In this document: piece by piece, positions 1 to 7,319 of the stretch
Layout: every line of letters begins with the position of its first letter
Numbering within the stretch: position 1 is the first letter of the stretch
Assembly: GCA_023444445.1 (NCBI GenBank)
Contig: JAEXMK010000033.1
Span: 1 to 36,627 of the forward strand
Length of the DNA stretch: 36,627 bases
Direction of reading: 5' to 3'
Source of the DNA: Pseudomonadota bacterium
Lineage (GTDB): Bacteria; Pseudomonadota; Alphaproteobacteria; Rhizobiales; Rhizobiaceae
Program-made: the position numbers and the translations under genes
The notes under the pieces: model-generated
The model's database searches: none
Told to the model about the DNA's origin: nothing
Seen by the model: only the letters and a program-made list of their open reading frames with translations

Positions 1-713
1 CACGAGAACATGAAGCTGAAGAAGCACGCGACCCCGATGCCGGAAGCGATGAGCGGCATGAAGATCTTCACGAAGAATTTCGGGAAGGAATAGCCGTCAA
101 TGTAAGCGGTTTCGTCGATTTCCTTCGGCACGCCGGACATGAAGCCTTCGAGGATCCACACCGCCAGCGGCACGTTGAACAGGCAATGTGCCAGCGCGAC
201 CGCGATATGCGTGTCGATCAGCCCGAAAGCGGAATAAAGCTGGAAGAACGGCAATGCAAAGACGGCGGGGGGCGCCATGCGGTTGGTCAAAAGCCAGAAG
301 AACAGGTGCTTGTCACCGAGAAAACGGTAACGCGAAAAGGCATAAGCCGCCGGGAGTGCTGCCGCGACCGAAATCACCATGTTCATGACAACGTAGATGA
401 TCGAGTTGATGTAACCCGAATACCAGGAGGAATCGGTAAAGATCGTCCGGTAGTTCTGCAGCGTCGGCTGGTGCGGATAAAGCGTCATTGACGACACGAT
501 TTCCGCATTCGTCTTGAAGCTCATATTGATAAGCCAGTAGATCGGCACGAGCAGAAGGATGATGTAGATCGTCGGCACCAGCCAGGAAAAGCGTGATGGT
601 CCATGGTGGCGGCGTGACCGCGCTGTTGTGGAAAAGCTGGGCCGTACCGACACCGCTGAGCCAGTGCCCAAGCCATTACGTTCCACACCTGTGGTGACAT
701 TGGAGGCGCTCAT
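1..713 (-). CDS. glpQ: Glycerol ABC transporter permease GlpQ (partial, 3' end outside window)
   Basis: Inner-membrane permease of a carbohydrate-type ABC importer, one of two permeases with GlpP. I translated about 237 residues from the ATG at 711-713; the frame is open to the window edge, so the C-terminus is missing. After a polar N-terminal 40 residues come several membrane segments. Near residues 190-225 is the EAA loop that contacts the ATPase (EGFMSGVPKEIDETAYIDGY, with the conserved E-A-x-x-x-D-G pattern). It starts 3 bp after the glpP stop, so it is in the same operon. The order D-S-T-P-Q matches the rhizobial glycerol operon described in Rhizobium leguminosarum; the substrate is inferred from that context. 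A glpU/glpV continuation (small membrane protein, periplasmic binding protein) is expected to the left but not seen. Confidence 0.85.
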   Translation of the reverse strand, partial: MSASNVTTGVERNGLGTGSAVSVRPSFSTTARSRRHHGPSRFSWLVPTIYIILLLVPIYWLINMSFKTNAEIVSSMTLYPHQPTLQNYRTIFTDSSWYSGYINSIIYVVMNMVISVAAALPAAYAFSRYRFLGDKHLFFWLLTNRMAPPAVFALPFFQLYSAFGLIDTHIAVALAHCLFNVPLAVWILEGFMSGVPKEIDETAYIDGYSFPKFFVKIFMPLIASGIGVACFFSFMFS

Positions 714-716
714 GTC

Positions 717-1583
717 TCAGGTCTCCGCGTCGTGGCTGGTCATCACGGTGTAGAACACCCAGGACAACAGCAGAATGATGAGGAAGTAGATCAGCGACAT
801 GGCCGCCGCCGGTCCCAGATCGAACTGACCGAGTGCCATCTTCACGAGATCGATGGACAGGAAGGTGGTGGAATTGCCCGGGCCACCGCCGGTGACGACG
901 AAGGGCTCGGTGTAGATCATGAAGCTATCCATGAAGCGCAGTAGGAAGGCGATGAGCAACACGCGCTTCATCTTTGGCAGTTGGATGAACCGGAACACCG
1001 CAAAACGCGACGCGCCATCGATCCTTGCCGCCTGATAATAGGCATCCGGAATGGAAACGAGGCTGGCATAACACAGAAGGACGACAAGGCTCGTCCAGTG
1101 CCACACATCCATGATGACGACGGTGATCCAGGCATCGACGGGATCGTTGACATAGTTGTAATCGAGCCCAAGCTGATTGGCGTAATAACCGAGCAGCCCG
1201 ATATCGCTGCGCCCGAAGACCTGCCAGATGGTGCCGACCACATTCCACGGCACAAGCAGCGGCAGTGCCATGGTGACGAGGCAAACAGGCACGCCGATAC
1301 CGGATTTCGGCATTTTGAGCGCGATGAAGATGCCGAGCGGAATTTCAATGGCGAGGATGATGCCGGAGAATAGCAGGTTGCGCCCCAGCGCATCCCAGAA
1401 CCGGTCCGAGGCCAGAATTTCCTCAAACCATTGCGTTCCCGCCCAGAAGAACTGGTTGTTGCCGAAGGTGTCCTGCACCGAATAATTCACGACGGTCATC
1501 AGCGGAATGACGGCGGAAAAGGCGACCAGCACCAGCACCGGCAGCACCATGAACCATGCCTTGTTGTTCCAGCTTTTTTCCAT
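717..1583 (-). CDS. glpP: Glycerol ABC transporter permease GlpP
   Basis: Integral inner-membrane permease of 288 residues, usual length for the MalF/UgpA-like class. A hydrophobic segment runs at about residues 10-32, with further ones at 70-90, 95-115, 155-175, 210-230 and 260-282. The EAA loop is at about 172-206 (SIPDAYYQAARIDGASRF), with the conserved A-x-x-D-G-A. It begins 2 bp downstream of the glpT stop and ends 3 bp before glpQ, so the three are almost certainly translated from one message. It should pair with GlpQ and be driven by the GlpS/GlpT ATPases. A generic sugar permease is possible from sequence alone; glpD in the same operon makes glycerol the best guess. Confidence 0.88.
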   Translation of the reverse strand: MEKSWNNKAWFMVLPVLVLVAFSAVIPLMTVVNYSVQDTFGNNQFFWAGTQWFEEILASDRFWDALGRNLLFSGIILAIEIPLGIFIALKMPKSGIGVPVCLVTMALPLLVPWNVVGTIWQVFGRSDIGLLGYYANQLGLDYNYVNDPVDAWITVVIMDVWHWTSLVVLLCYASLVSIPDAYYQAARIDGASRFAVFRFIQLPKMKRVLLIAFLLRFMDSFMIYTEPFVVTGGGPGNSTTFLSIDLVKMALGQFDLGPAAAMSLIYFLIILLLSWVFYTVMTSHDAET

Positions 1584-1585
1584 GG

Positions 1586-2656
1586 TCAGGCCCCCATCTT
1601 TACACGCCAGGAATCGGCGAAAACGCCGATGGCGGCCGGGTCGAAGCGCACCCCCGCTTCCGCCGGAATTTGCTCGTCTTCGGCGACAACGATTGCCAGT
1701 TTCTGGCCGGCAAAGCGGGCGCGCACGATCTTCTGCCGGCCGATATCCTCGACCTTGTCGATGCTGATCGGTATGCCGCCGCGCTCCAGCCGGACGAATT
1801 CCGGGCGGATGCCGATTTCGATGCGCTGCCCCGCGTCAACTTTCGGTGCTCCTGCCAGCGGCACACCAAGCCCGCCGACCACAGCCATCGCACCGTCGAT
1901 ACTGGCGGGCAGCACATTCATGCCCGGTGAGCCGATAAAATAACCGACAAATGTATGCCCCGGCCGTTCGAAAAGCTCAGCCGGCGTGCCGATCTGGACG
2001 ATCTGCCCGTCATACATGACCACCACCTTGTCGGCGAAGGTCAGCGCTTCTGTCTGGTCATGGGTGACATAGACCATGGTGAAACCGGACTGGCGGTGCA
2101 GGCGCTTCAGCTGCGAGCGCAACACCCATTTCATATGCGGATCGATGACCGTCAGCGGCTCATCAAAGAGAATGGCGTTGACGTCGGAGCGTACGAGGCC
2201 GCGCGCCAGCGAAATCTTCTGTTTCTGGTCTGCCGTCAATCCGCGCGCACGGCGTTTGGCCATGCCGGAAAGATCGGTCATTTCGAGGATTTCCCGCACC
2301 CGGCGGTCGACCTCCGCTTCCGGCACTTGCCGGTTGCGCAGCGGAAAGGCGAGATTGTCATAAACCGTCATGGTGTCGTAAACGACCGGGAACTGGAACA
2401 CCTGCGCTATATTGCGGTCTTCCGTGGCGAAATCCGTCACGTCGGTTCCATCAAAGGCGATGCGGCCTTCGGAGGGGCGCAGCAGTCCGGAAATGATGTT
2501 GAGCAGCGTGGTCTTGCCGCAGCCGGAGGGGCCGAGCAACGCATAGGCCCCGCCATCCTCCCATTGGTGATGCACTTCTTTCAGCGCATAATCGCCGGCA
2601 GCCTGTGCCTTGGCGTTATAGGCGTGGCGTATGTGATCGAGAGTGATACGTGCCAT
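1586..2656 (-). CDS. glpT: Glycerol ABC transporter ATP-binding protein GlpT
   Basis: Cytoplasmic ATPase of 356 residues of the MalK/UgpC class, with the nucleotide domain in the first ~230 residues and an OB-fold regulatory tail. Walker A is GPSGCGKTT at residues 42-50, Walker B ends at D165-E166, and the switch histidine is H199 in VTHDQTEAL. The signature motif is not LSGGQ: at residues 140-144 it reads LTADQ, followed by KQKISLARG. Its partner GlpS, 12 bp upstream, has an intact LSGGQ but lacks the switch histidine, so the two should form an asymmetric heterodimer (see findings). This glpT is the ABC subunit of rhizobial nomenclature and is unrelated to the E. coli glycerol-3-phosphate antiporter of the same name. 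Confidence 0.88.
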   Translation of the reverse strand: MARITLDHIRHAYNAKAQAAGDYALKEVHHQWEDGGAYALLGPSGCGKTTLLNIISGLLRPSEGRIAFDGTDVTDFATEDRNIAQVFQFPVVYDTMTVYDNLAFPLRNRQVPEAEVDRRVREILEMTDLSGMAKRRARGLTADQKQKISLARGLVRSDVNAILFDEPLTVIDPHMKWVLRSQLKRLHRQSGFTMVYVTHDQTEALTFADKVVVMYDGQIVQIGTPAELFERPGHTFVGYFIGSPGMNVLPASIDGAMAVVGGLGVPLAGAPKVDAGQRIEIGIRPEFVRLERGGIPISIDKVEDIGRQKIVRARFAGQKLAIVVAEDEQIPAEAGVRFDPAAIGVFADSWRVKMGA

Positions 2657-2668
2657 GACCGATCTCCC

Positions 2669-3739
2669 TTACGCCGCTTCGCCGATGGCGCGGCCATTTG
2701 CGTCGAATGCCATCAGGTGGCTTGTATCGAGAAACAGCTCGATATCCCTGTCCGGTTCGATGTCGTGTATGCCGTGCGCCAGCATGACCCAACGCCGGCC
2801 GGAAAATTCCACATGCACGAAGCTTTCCGACCCCGCGATTTCCGAAATCAGCGTCCGGGCCCGAATGGATTGCCGCGCATCGCCCTTCGCCTGCGGAAAA
2901 AGATGATGCGGCTGGAAAGCGATGGTCAAAGGCCCATCCGGCACGGCGGCAAGATGCGCCGGCACCGCAACCACCGCCTGGTCGGCGCGCATGAAAGCGT
3001 TACCCGCCTTGATGACCTCGATGGTGTTAAGCGGCGGATCAGCAAAGATTTCCGCAGTGACGATATCCACCGGCTGCCGGTAAACCTCGATCGTGCGGCT
3101 GAACTGCGTCACTCTTCCTTCATTGAGTGTCGCCGTATTGCCGCCCAGAAGCAGCGCCTCCGACGGTTCAGTGGTGGCATAAACGAAAATCGCGCCGGAT
3201 TCCGCGAAAATGCGCGGCAGTTCTTCGCGCAGCTCCTCGCGCAGCTTGTAATCGAGATTGGCCAGCGGCTCGTCGAGCAGCACCAGATTGGCGTTCTTGA
3301 CGATGGCGCGGGCAAGTGCCGTGCGCTGCTGCTGGCCACCGGAAAGATTGAGCGGCGTGCGGTCGAGATAGGGCGTCAGCCGCAGAAGCTCGGCGGCCTT
3401 CCTCACCTCCCGGTCGATGGTCGCCTGATCCTTGCCGGCAACCCGCATCGGCGAAGCGATGTTCTCATAAACGCTGAGTGCCGGATAGTTGATGAACTGC
3501 TGGTAGACCATGGCGACGTTGCGCTTCTGCACCGGCCAGCCTGTCACATCCTCGCCATTAAAAAAGATCGAGCCGGCACTCGGCTTGTCCAGCCCGGCCA
3601 TCAGCCGCATCAGCGTCGTCTTGCCCGAAAGCGTCGGTCCAAGCAGGACGTTCAGGCTTCCGCGCTGCAACGTCAGATAAGTCGGGTGAATATGATATTC
3701 ACCACCAACCATCTTCGAGACGTTTCGCAATTCAAGCAT
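2669..3739 (-). CDS. glpS: Glycerol ABC transporter ATP-binding protein GlpS
   Basis: Second cytoplasmic ATPase of the importer, 356 residues, the same length as GlpT. Walker A at residues 34-41 is GPTLSGKT, in which the middle glycine of the usual GxSGxGKT is replaced. The signature LSGGQQQR at 132-139 is intact, and Walker B ends LLDEP with D156-E157. At the position of the switch histidine the sequence is YATTEPSEA, so threonine stands where the family has histidine. The C-terminal third is the regulatory domain. It lies 37 bp downstream of glpD and 12 bp upstream of glpT. Two different ATPases rather than a homodimer is a feature of this glycerol transporter type. Confidence 0.88.
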   Translation of the reverse strand: MLELRNVSKMVGGEYHIHPTYLTLQRGSLNVLLGPTLSGKTTLMRLMAGLDKPSAGSIFFNGEDVTGWPVQKRNVAMVYQQFINYPALSVYENIASPMRVAGKDQATIDREVRKAAELLRLTPYLDRTPLNLSGGQQQRTALARAIVKNANLVLLDEPLANLDYKLREELREELPRIFAESGAIFVYATTEPSEALLLGGNTATLNEGRVTQFSRTIEVYRQPVDIVTAEIFADPPLNTIEVIKAGNAFMRADQAVVAVPAHLAAVPDGPLTIAFQPHHLFPQAKGDARQSIRARTLISEIAGSESFVHVEFSGRRWVMLAHGIHDIEPDRDIELFLDTSHLMAFDANGRAIGEAA

Positions 3740-3776
3740 GGTGATCCAAAGCCTCCTCCGCTTTTCGATCGGATCG

Positions 3777-5300
3777 TCAGATTGCCTTCAAGCGTCCACC
3801 TGCAATGCCTTCGATGTAATCCTCCAGCCCGCGCGCCTCTTCAGGGGTCAGGAAAAGCCCCTGCTTGGTGCGGCGCCACAGAATATCTTCCGCCGTAAGC
3901 GCCCATTCCCGCGCCATCAGCCAGCGAACCTCGGCCTCATAAAGCGTCCCGCCGAAATGCTGGCCTAACGCAGCCATATCCGTAGCGGAGCCAATTATGG
4001 CCACCGCATCCGTTCCATAACAACGGACGAGCCGCTCGGCATGACGCTTATCGAGAAAGTGATACCGCGACTGCAGCGCCCTGACCTCTTCCGCATAGGC
4101 CTCGGCACCGAAATTCCCGCCCGGCAAATGCGATCCCGCCGTCCAAGGCGCGCCCTTTTCACCCAGTGCGTCGCCGATTTTTTCAAGAGCATGTTCGGCA
4201 AGCCGCCGATAGGTGGTGAGCTTGCCACCGAAGATATTGAGGAGCGGCGCTTCGCCTTCCGCCCCTTCGGTTTTCAGGACATAGTCGCGGGTTGCTTCCT
4301 GTGCTTTTGAAGCGCCGTCATCGAAAAGCGGCCGTACGCCGGAATAGGTCCAGACGATATCGGCAGGTGTTACCGGTTCAGCGAAATATTCACTCGCGGC
4401 ATTGCAGAGATAGCTGATTTCCTCATCGCTGATCTTAACAGCCCTGGGATCGGCGGTGTAGTCGCGATCCGTCGTGCCGATCAGGGTGAAATCCTGCTCA
4501 TAAGGAATGGCGAAAATGATACGGCCGTCCGGGTTCTGAAAGAAATAGGCGCGCGGATCAGAGAACTTTTTGCGGACGATGATATGGCTGCCCTGCACGA
4601 GGCGGACATTGTGGACGTTGTTTTTACCGAAAGTCCGCGACAGCACCTGGTCCACCCAGGGGCCGGCGGCATTCACCAGCATCCGCGACTTGTAGGATTT
4701 CGTTTCTCCGGCGGCGTTTTTCGTTTCGACCCGCCAGAAGGCGCCTTCGCGTCGCGCCGAAACCACCTGCGTGCGGTTGAGGATCAGGGCGCCACGATCG
4801 GCCGCATCGCGGGCGTTCAATACCACCAGACGGGCATCATCGACCCAGCCATCCGAGTATTCGAAGGCGCGTGCAAAAATGGGCTTCAGCGGTTTTCCGG
4901 CGGGATCCCGGCGCAGGTCGAGTGAACGGGTCGCGGGCAGAAGCTTGCGGCCACCAAGATGATCGTAAAGGAAAAGCCCGAGGCGTACGAGCCAGGCCGG
5001 ACGCACCCCGCCCTTCTGGAACGGCAATACGAAGCGCATGGGCCAGATGATGTGCGGCGCCATGGCCCACAATACCTCGCGTTCCATCAAGGCTTCACGC
5101 ACGAGGCGAAATTCATAGTGTTCGAGATAACGCAAACCGCCATGGATGAGTTTGGTCGCGGCGGATGACGTGCCGGAGGCAAAGTCATTCATTTCGGCAA
5201 GCGCCACGGAATAGCCGCGCCCCACGGCGTCACGCGCGATGCCGCAGCCATTGATGCCGCCGCCGATCACGAAAATATCGTGGATTGCCTCGTCAGACAT
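3777..5300 (-). CDS. glpD: FAD-dependent glycerol-3-phosphate dehydrogenase
   Basis: Membrane-associated flavoenzyme oxidising sn-glycerol 3-phosphate to dihydroxyacetone phosphate and passing electrons to quinone. It has 507 residues, normal for aerobic GlpD. The N-terminus has the dinucleotide fold VIGGGINGCGIARDAVGRG (about residues 11-29), followed by the family motifs FASGTSSAATKLIHGGLRYLE. Further on are NAAGPWVDQVL and the GTTDRDY and GVRPLF stretches, then a C-terminal domain ending with the DILWRRTKQGLFL region. The start is supported by GGGAGGGG just upstream. It is first in the operon with the transporter, which implies imported glycerol is phosphorylated by a glycerol kinase (not in view) and oxidised here. 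Confidence 0.95.
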   Translation of the reverse strand: MSDEAIHDIFVIGGGINGCGIARDAVGRGYSVALAEMNDFASGTSSAATKLIHGGLRYLEHYEFRLVREALMEREVLWAMAPHIIWPMRFVLPFQKGGVRPAWLVRLGLFLYDHLGGRKLLPATRSLDLRRDPAGKPLKPIFARAFEYSDGWVDDARLVVLNARDAADRGALILNRTQVVSARREGAFWRVETKNAAGETKSYKSRMLVNAAGPWVDQVLSRTFGKNNVHNVRLVQGSHIIVRKKFSDPRAYFFQNPDGRIIFAIPYEQDFTLIGTTDRDYTADPRAVKISDEEISYLCNAASEYFAEPVTPADIVWTYSGVRPLFDDGASKAQEATRDYVLKTEGAEGEAPLLNIFGGKLTTYRRLAEHALEKIGDALGEKGAPWTAGSHLPGGNFGAEAYAEEVRALQSRYHFLDKRHAERLVRCYGTDAVAIIGSATDMAALGQHFGGTLYEAEVRWLMAREWALTAEDILWRRTKQGLFLTPEEARGLEDYIEGIAGGRLKAI

Positions 5301-5356
5301 CGCCCCTCCCGTGCTTTCATCGATGCTCTCCCCATCGATATTCTGAAAGCACAGCC

Positions 5357-5390
5357 ATCTAATTCGAAGACAAAACGAATGTCAAACGAA
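5357..5390 (-). promoter_or_regulatory. glpD operon promoter with overlapping GlpR-type operator repeats
   Basis: Read on the minus strand, TTGACA (plus 5380-5385) is followed after exactly 17 bp by TTAGAT (plus 5357-5362), a strong sigma70 promoter about 60 bp upstream of glpD. Three TTCG units (plus-strand CGAA at 5387-5390, 5376-5379 and 5365-5368) are spaced exactly 11 bp apart and cover the -35 and the spacer; the first two are TTCGTTT. Same-face direct TTCG repeats are typical of DeoR-family repressor sites, so binding here by the adjacent GlpR would block polymerase. The promoter is read directly; the operator assignment is inference. Confidence 0.7.
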
Positions 5391-5406
5391 ATTCCGAGGC
5401 CCTAAA

Positions 5407-6180
5407 TCAGCTGTCCTGAGCCTCGGTTTCAATAAGGCGGACATCGTGATCAGCACAGATGCTGCGGATGGAATCGACCGGGCAATGGTCTGTGATGAAG
5501 GTATGGACCTGCGAAAGATGACCGATGCGGACCGGCGCCGTTCTTTCGAATTTCAGCGAATCCGAGACCAGAATGACGTGACGGGCATTGGAGATGATCG
5601 CCTGCGCCACCTTGACCTCCCGGAAGTCGAAGTCCAGCAGGGCTCCGTCCTCATCAATCGCCGAAACGCCGATCACAGCGAAATCGACCTTGAACTGACG
5701 GATGAAATCGACCGCCGCCTCACCGACGATACCGCCATCGGAGCCACGGACCACGCCGCCGGCAATCACCACCTCGATTCCCGGAAAAACTCGTAACCGG
5801 TTGGCGACATTTATATTATTGGTGATCACCATCAGTTCGTGATGGTCCGCCAGCGCTTCACCCACCGCTTCGGTCGTCGTGCCGATATTGATGAAAAGCG
5901 AGGAGTTGTTGGGGATGAGGGCGGCGGCTGCAGCGCCGATTGCCTGTTTTTCGACCGAAGCAATCGCCCGGCGCGCTTCGTATTTGACGTTTTCATTGCC
6001 GCTTGGGAAAAGCGCGCCGCCATGGATGCGCGTCAGCACCCGCGTATCGCATAGATCGTTGAGGTCTTTGCGGATCGTCTGGGGCGTCACCGAAAAACGC
6101 GCCGCCAGTTCGTCGACCAGCACCCGGCCGTTAGCTTTCGCCAGCGCAACGATTTCGTCCTGACGCGGTGTGAGCAGCAT
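5407..6180 (-). CDS. glpR: DeoR-family transcriptional repressor GlpR
   Basis: Regulator of 257 residues. The N-terminal DeoR winged helix-turn-helix covers about residues 5-57 (VLVDELAARFSVTPQTIRKD, then LNDL...LTRIHGGA). The rest is the DeoR sugar-phosphate sensor domain with NIGTTTEAVGEAL, ITNNINVANRL and GGVVRGSDGGIVGEAA. Family repressors of this type release DNA on binding a phosphorylated sugar; here sn-glycerol 3-phosphate is the likely signal. A strong ribosome site (GAGGAGGGAGG) precedes the ATG. It is 106 bp upstream of glpD in the same direction and could be partly co-transcribed. Its own 208-bp upstream gap (6181-6388) has a TTCGTTT at 6207-6213 and an AAACGAA at 6342-6348, but no ordered array. 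Confidence 0.88.
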   Translation of the reverse strand: MLLTPRQDEIVALAKANGRVLVDELAARFSVTPQTIRKDLNDLCDTRVLTRIHGGALFPSGNENVKYEARRAIASVEKQAIGAAAAALIPNNSSLFINIGTTTEAVGEALADHHELMVITNNINVANRLRVFPGIEVVIAGGVVRGSDGGIVGEAAVDFIRQFKVDFAVIGVSAIDEDGALLDFDFREVKVAQAIISNARHVILVSDSLKFERTAPVRIGHLSQVHTFITDHCPVDSIRSICADHDVRLIETEAQDS

Positions 6181-6388
6181 TTCGGCCTCCCTCCTCTTTC
6201 AATTTTTTCGTTTTATTGAAGAGCGAAGGGAAAACCAATGTCAAGGCACGGTTGAGCGCTGGGAAGGATGACATTTTGCAGGAAAGCGGAAACCTGTCTC
6301 CGCCGTTGTTTCGTGTTCGGCAGCATGTGGCCCCAGCGAAAAAACGAAACTCTACGGCAAGAAAAATGTCTCAACAGACGGCCGCACC

Positions 6389-7054
6389 TCAAGAGGCGTG
6401 GTCGACAGCGCGTTCGAGCGCCTTCAGGACCGTGCGCTCGGAAAGATTGAGATAGATGTCCATCTCGTCGCCCGCCTCCTTCACCTTGCCTTCCTCCATC
6501 AGCGACAGGATTTTGCTGTTCATGTCAACGAAAGGAGAATGAAGCTGTTCGGGATCTTTCAGGAGGCCGAAACATAGCCTGAGCTCTGCTGCGATACGCT
6601 CATAAAAATCGCTGATCCGGGCGCTATCGAGAAGATCAACGACGGCGGCGTGAAATTTCATGTTGGCGCTGCCCACGCCCAGCCAATCGGCAACCTCGCG
6701 CTCGACCTTCGCATCCTCGACCGCTGCACGCATGACCTTTATGGCAGGGTGCTTGTGCCAGGCCTGCCGCAACGCGCCGCATTCCACCATGCGTCGCACC
6801 CGGTAGATATCGATGACCGAGGACATGGTGGGCACGGCAACGAACACACCACGATTGGCTTCATGACGCAGCAGTCCGTCCTTGGTCAAAAGCCGGAAAG
6901 CTTCGCGCAGCGAATTGCGCGAGACGTCGAAACGTTCGCTGAAAGCCGCCTCTGAAAGGCGCTGCCCCGGCGCCAGCTCACCTGAAATCAGCAGGGTGCG
7001 GATACCCTTGGCCAATCGATCAGCAAGCGGCAGACCTTCTATCGTTTCCGTCAT
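6389..7054 (-). CDS. GntR-family (FadR/FCD subfamily) transcriptional regulator
   Basis: Cytoplasmic regulator of 221 residues. The N-terminal GntR winged helix is at about residues 10-72 (LSEAAFSERFDVSRNSLREA, then FRLLTKDGLLRHEANRGVFV). The rest is the helical FCD ligand domain (YRVRRMVECGALRQA, then a long helical bundle), which usually binds a carboxylate and often a metal. AAGGAG precedes the ATG by about five bases. It is divergent from the NRAMP-like/pxp operon, and the shared intergenic region contains an exact FadR-type operator, so it most likely controls that operon and itself. The ligand is unknown; 5-oxoproline or a related acid would fit the neighbours. Confidence 0.85.
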   Translation of the reverse strand: MTETIEGLPLADRLAKGIRTLLISGELAPGQRLSEAAFSERFDVSRNSLREAFRLLTKDGLLRHEANRGVFVAVPTMSSVIDIYRVRRMVECGALRQAWHKHPAIKVMRAAVEDAKVEREVADWLGVGSANMKFHAAVVDLLDSARISDFYERIAAELRLCFGLLKDPEQLHSPFVDMNSKILSLMEEGKVKEAGDEMDIYLNLSERTVLKALERAVDHAS

Positions 7055-7149
7055 GGCGCTCCTTTCCTAAGAGCAATGCGGCATCGGGAGTTCCGTGACA
7101 GGCATGTTCGGACACGGCATGTTCTGCCCATAGCACAAAGCATTAGCAA

Positions 7150-7168
7150 AGCACGAAAAAAACGTGCT
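7150..7168. other. Inverted repeat in the GntR/pxp divergent intergenic region
   Basis: AGCACG and CGTGCT form a perfect 6-bp inverted repeat around a run of seven A. It lies 96 bp upstream of the GntR start and about 150 bp upstream of the permease start. It could be a second regulator site or a cruciform-prone element; no function can be assigned from sequence. Confidence 0.4.
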
Positions 7169-7224
7169 GAATTCATACGCATAACGTCCAACAAATAGAC
7201 AAAATAAGAGAACGATTATTATTT

Positions 7225-7244
7225 ATTGTTGAACAATATTGACA
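7225..7244 (+). promoter_or_regulatory. FadR-type GntR operator with adjacent -35 element for the pxp operon
   Basis: ATTGTT-G-AACAAT at 7225-7237 is a perfect 13-bp inverted repeat. Its core TTGTTGAACAA at 7226-7236 matches every fixed position of the FadR-subfamily consensus TNGTNNNACNA. It directly precedes TTGACA at 7239-7244, a perfect -35 pointing to the permease gene. The -10 is unclear; the best is CAAACT at 7261-7266 with a 16-bp spacer. A further hairpin (CTTTAT-CGC-ATAAAG, 7265-7279) lies in the likely 5' leader. The divergent GntR regulator is the obvious binder (inference). Confidence 0.65.
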
Positions 7245-7319
7245 ATTTCGCGGAACAGGACAAACTTTATCGCATAAAGCATCCGCGAGGGGCGGATTGC
7301 GAAGGAGCGGAGAAAATCC

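Noticed and set aside
1955..3898. 647-codon open frame on the plus strand
   Set aside because: It lies opposite glpT and glpS, which have full ABC motifs. Long antisense frames are expected from high GC3; the translation shows no domain.
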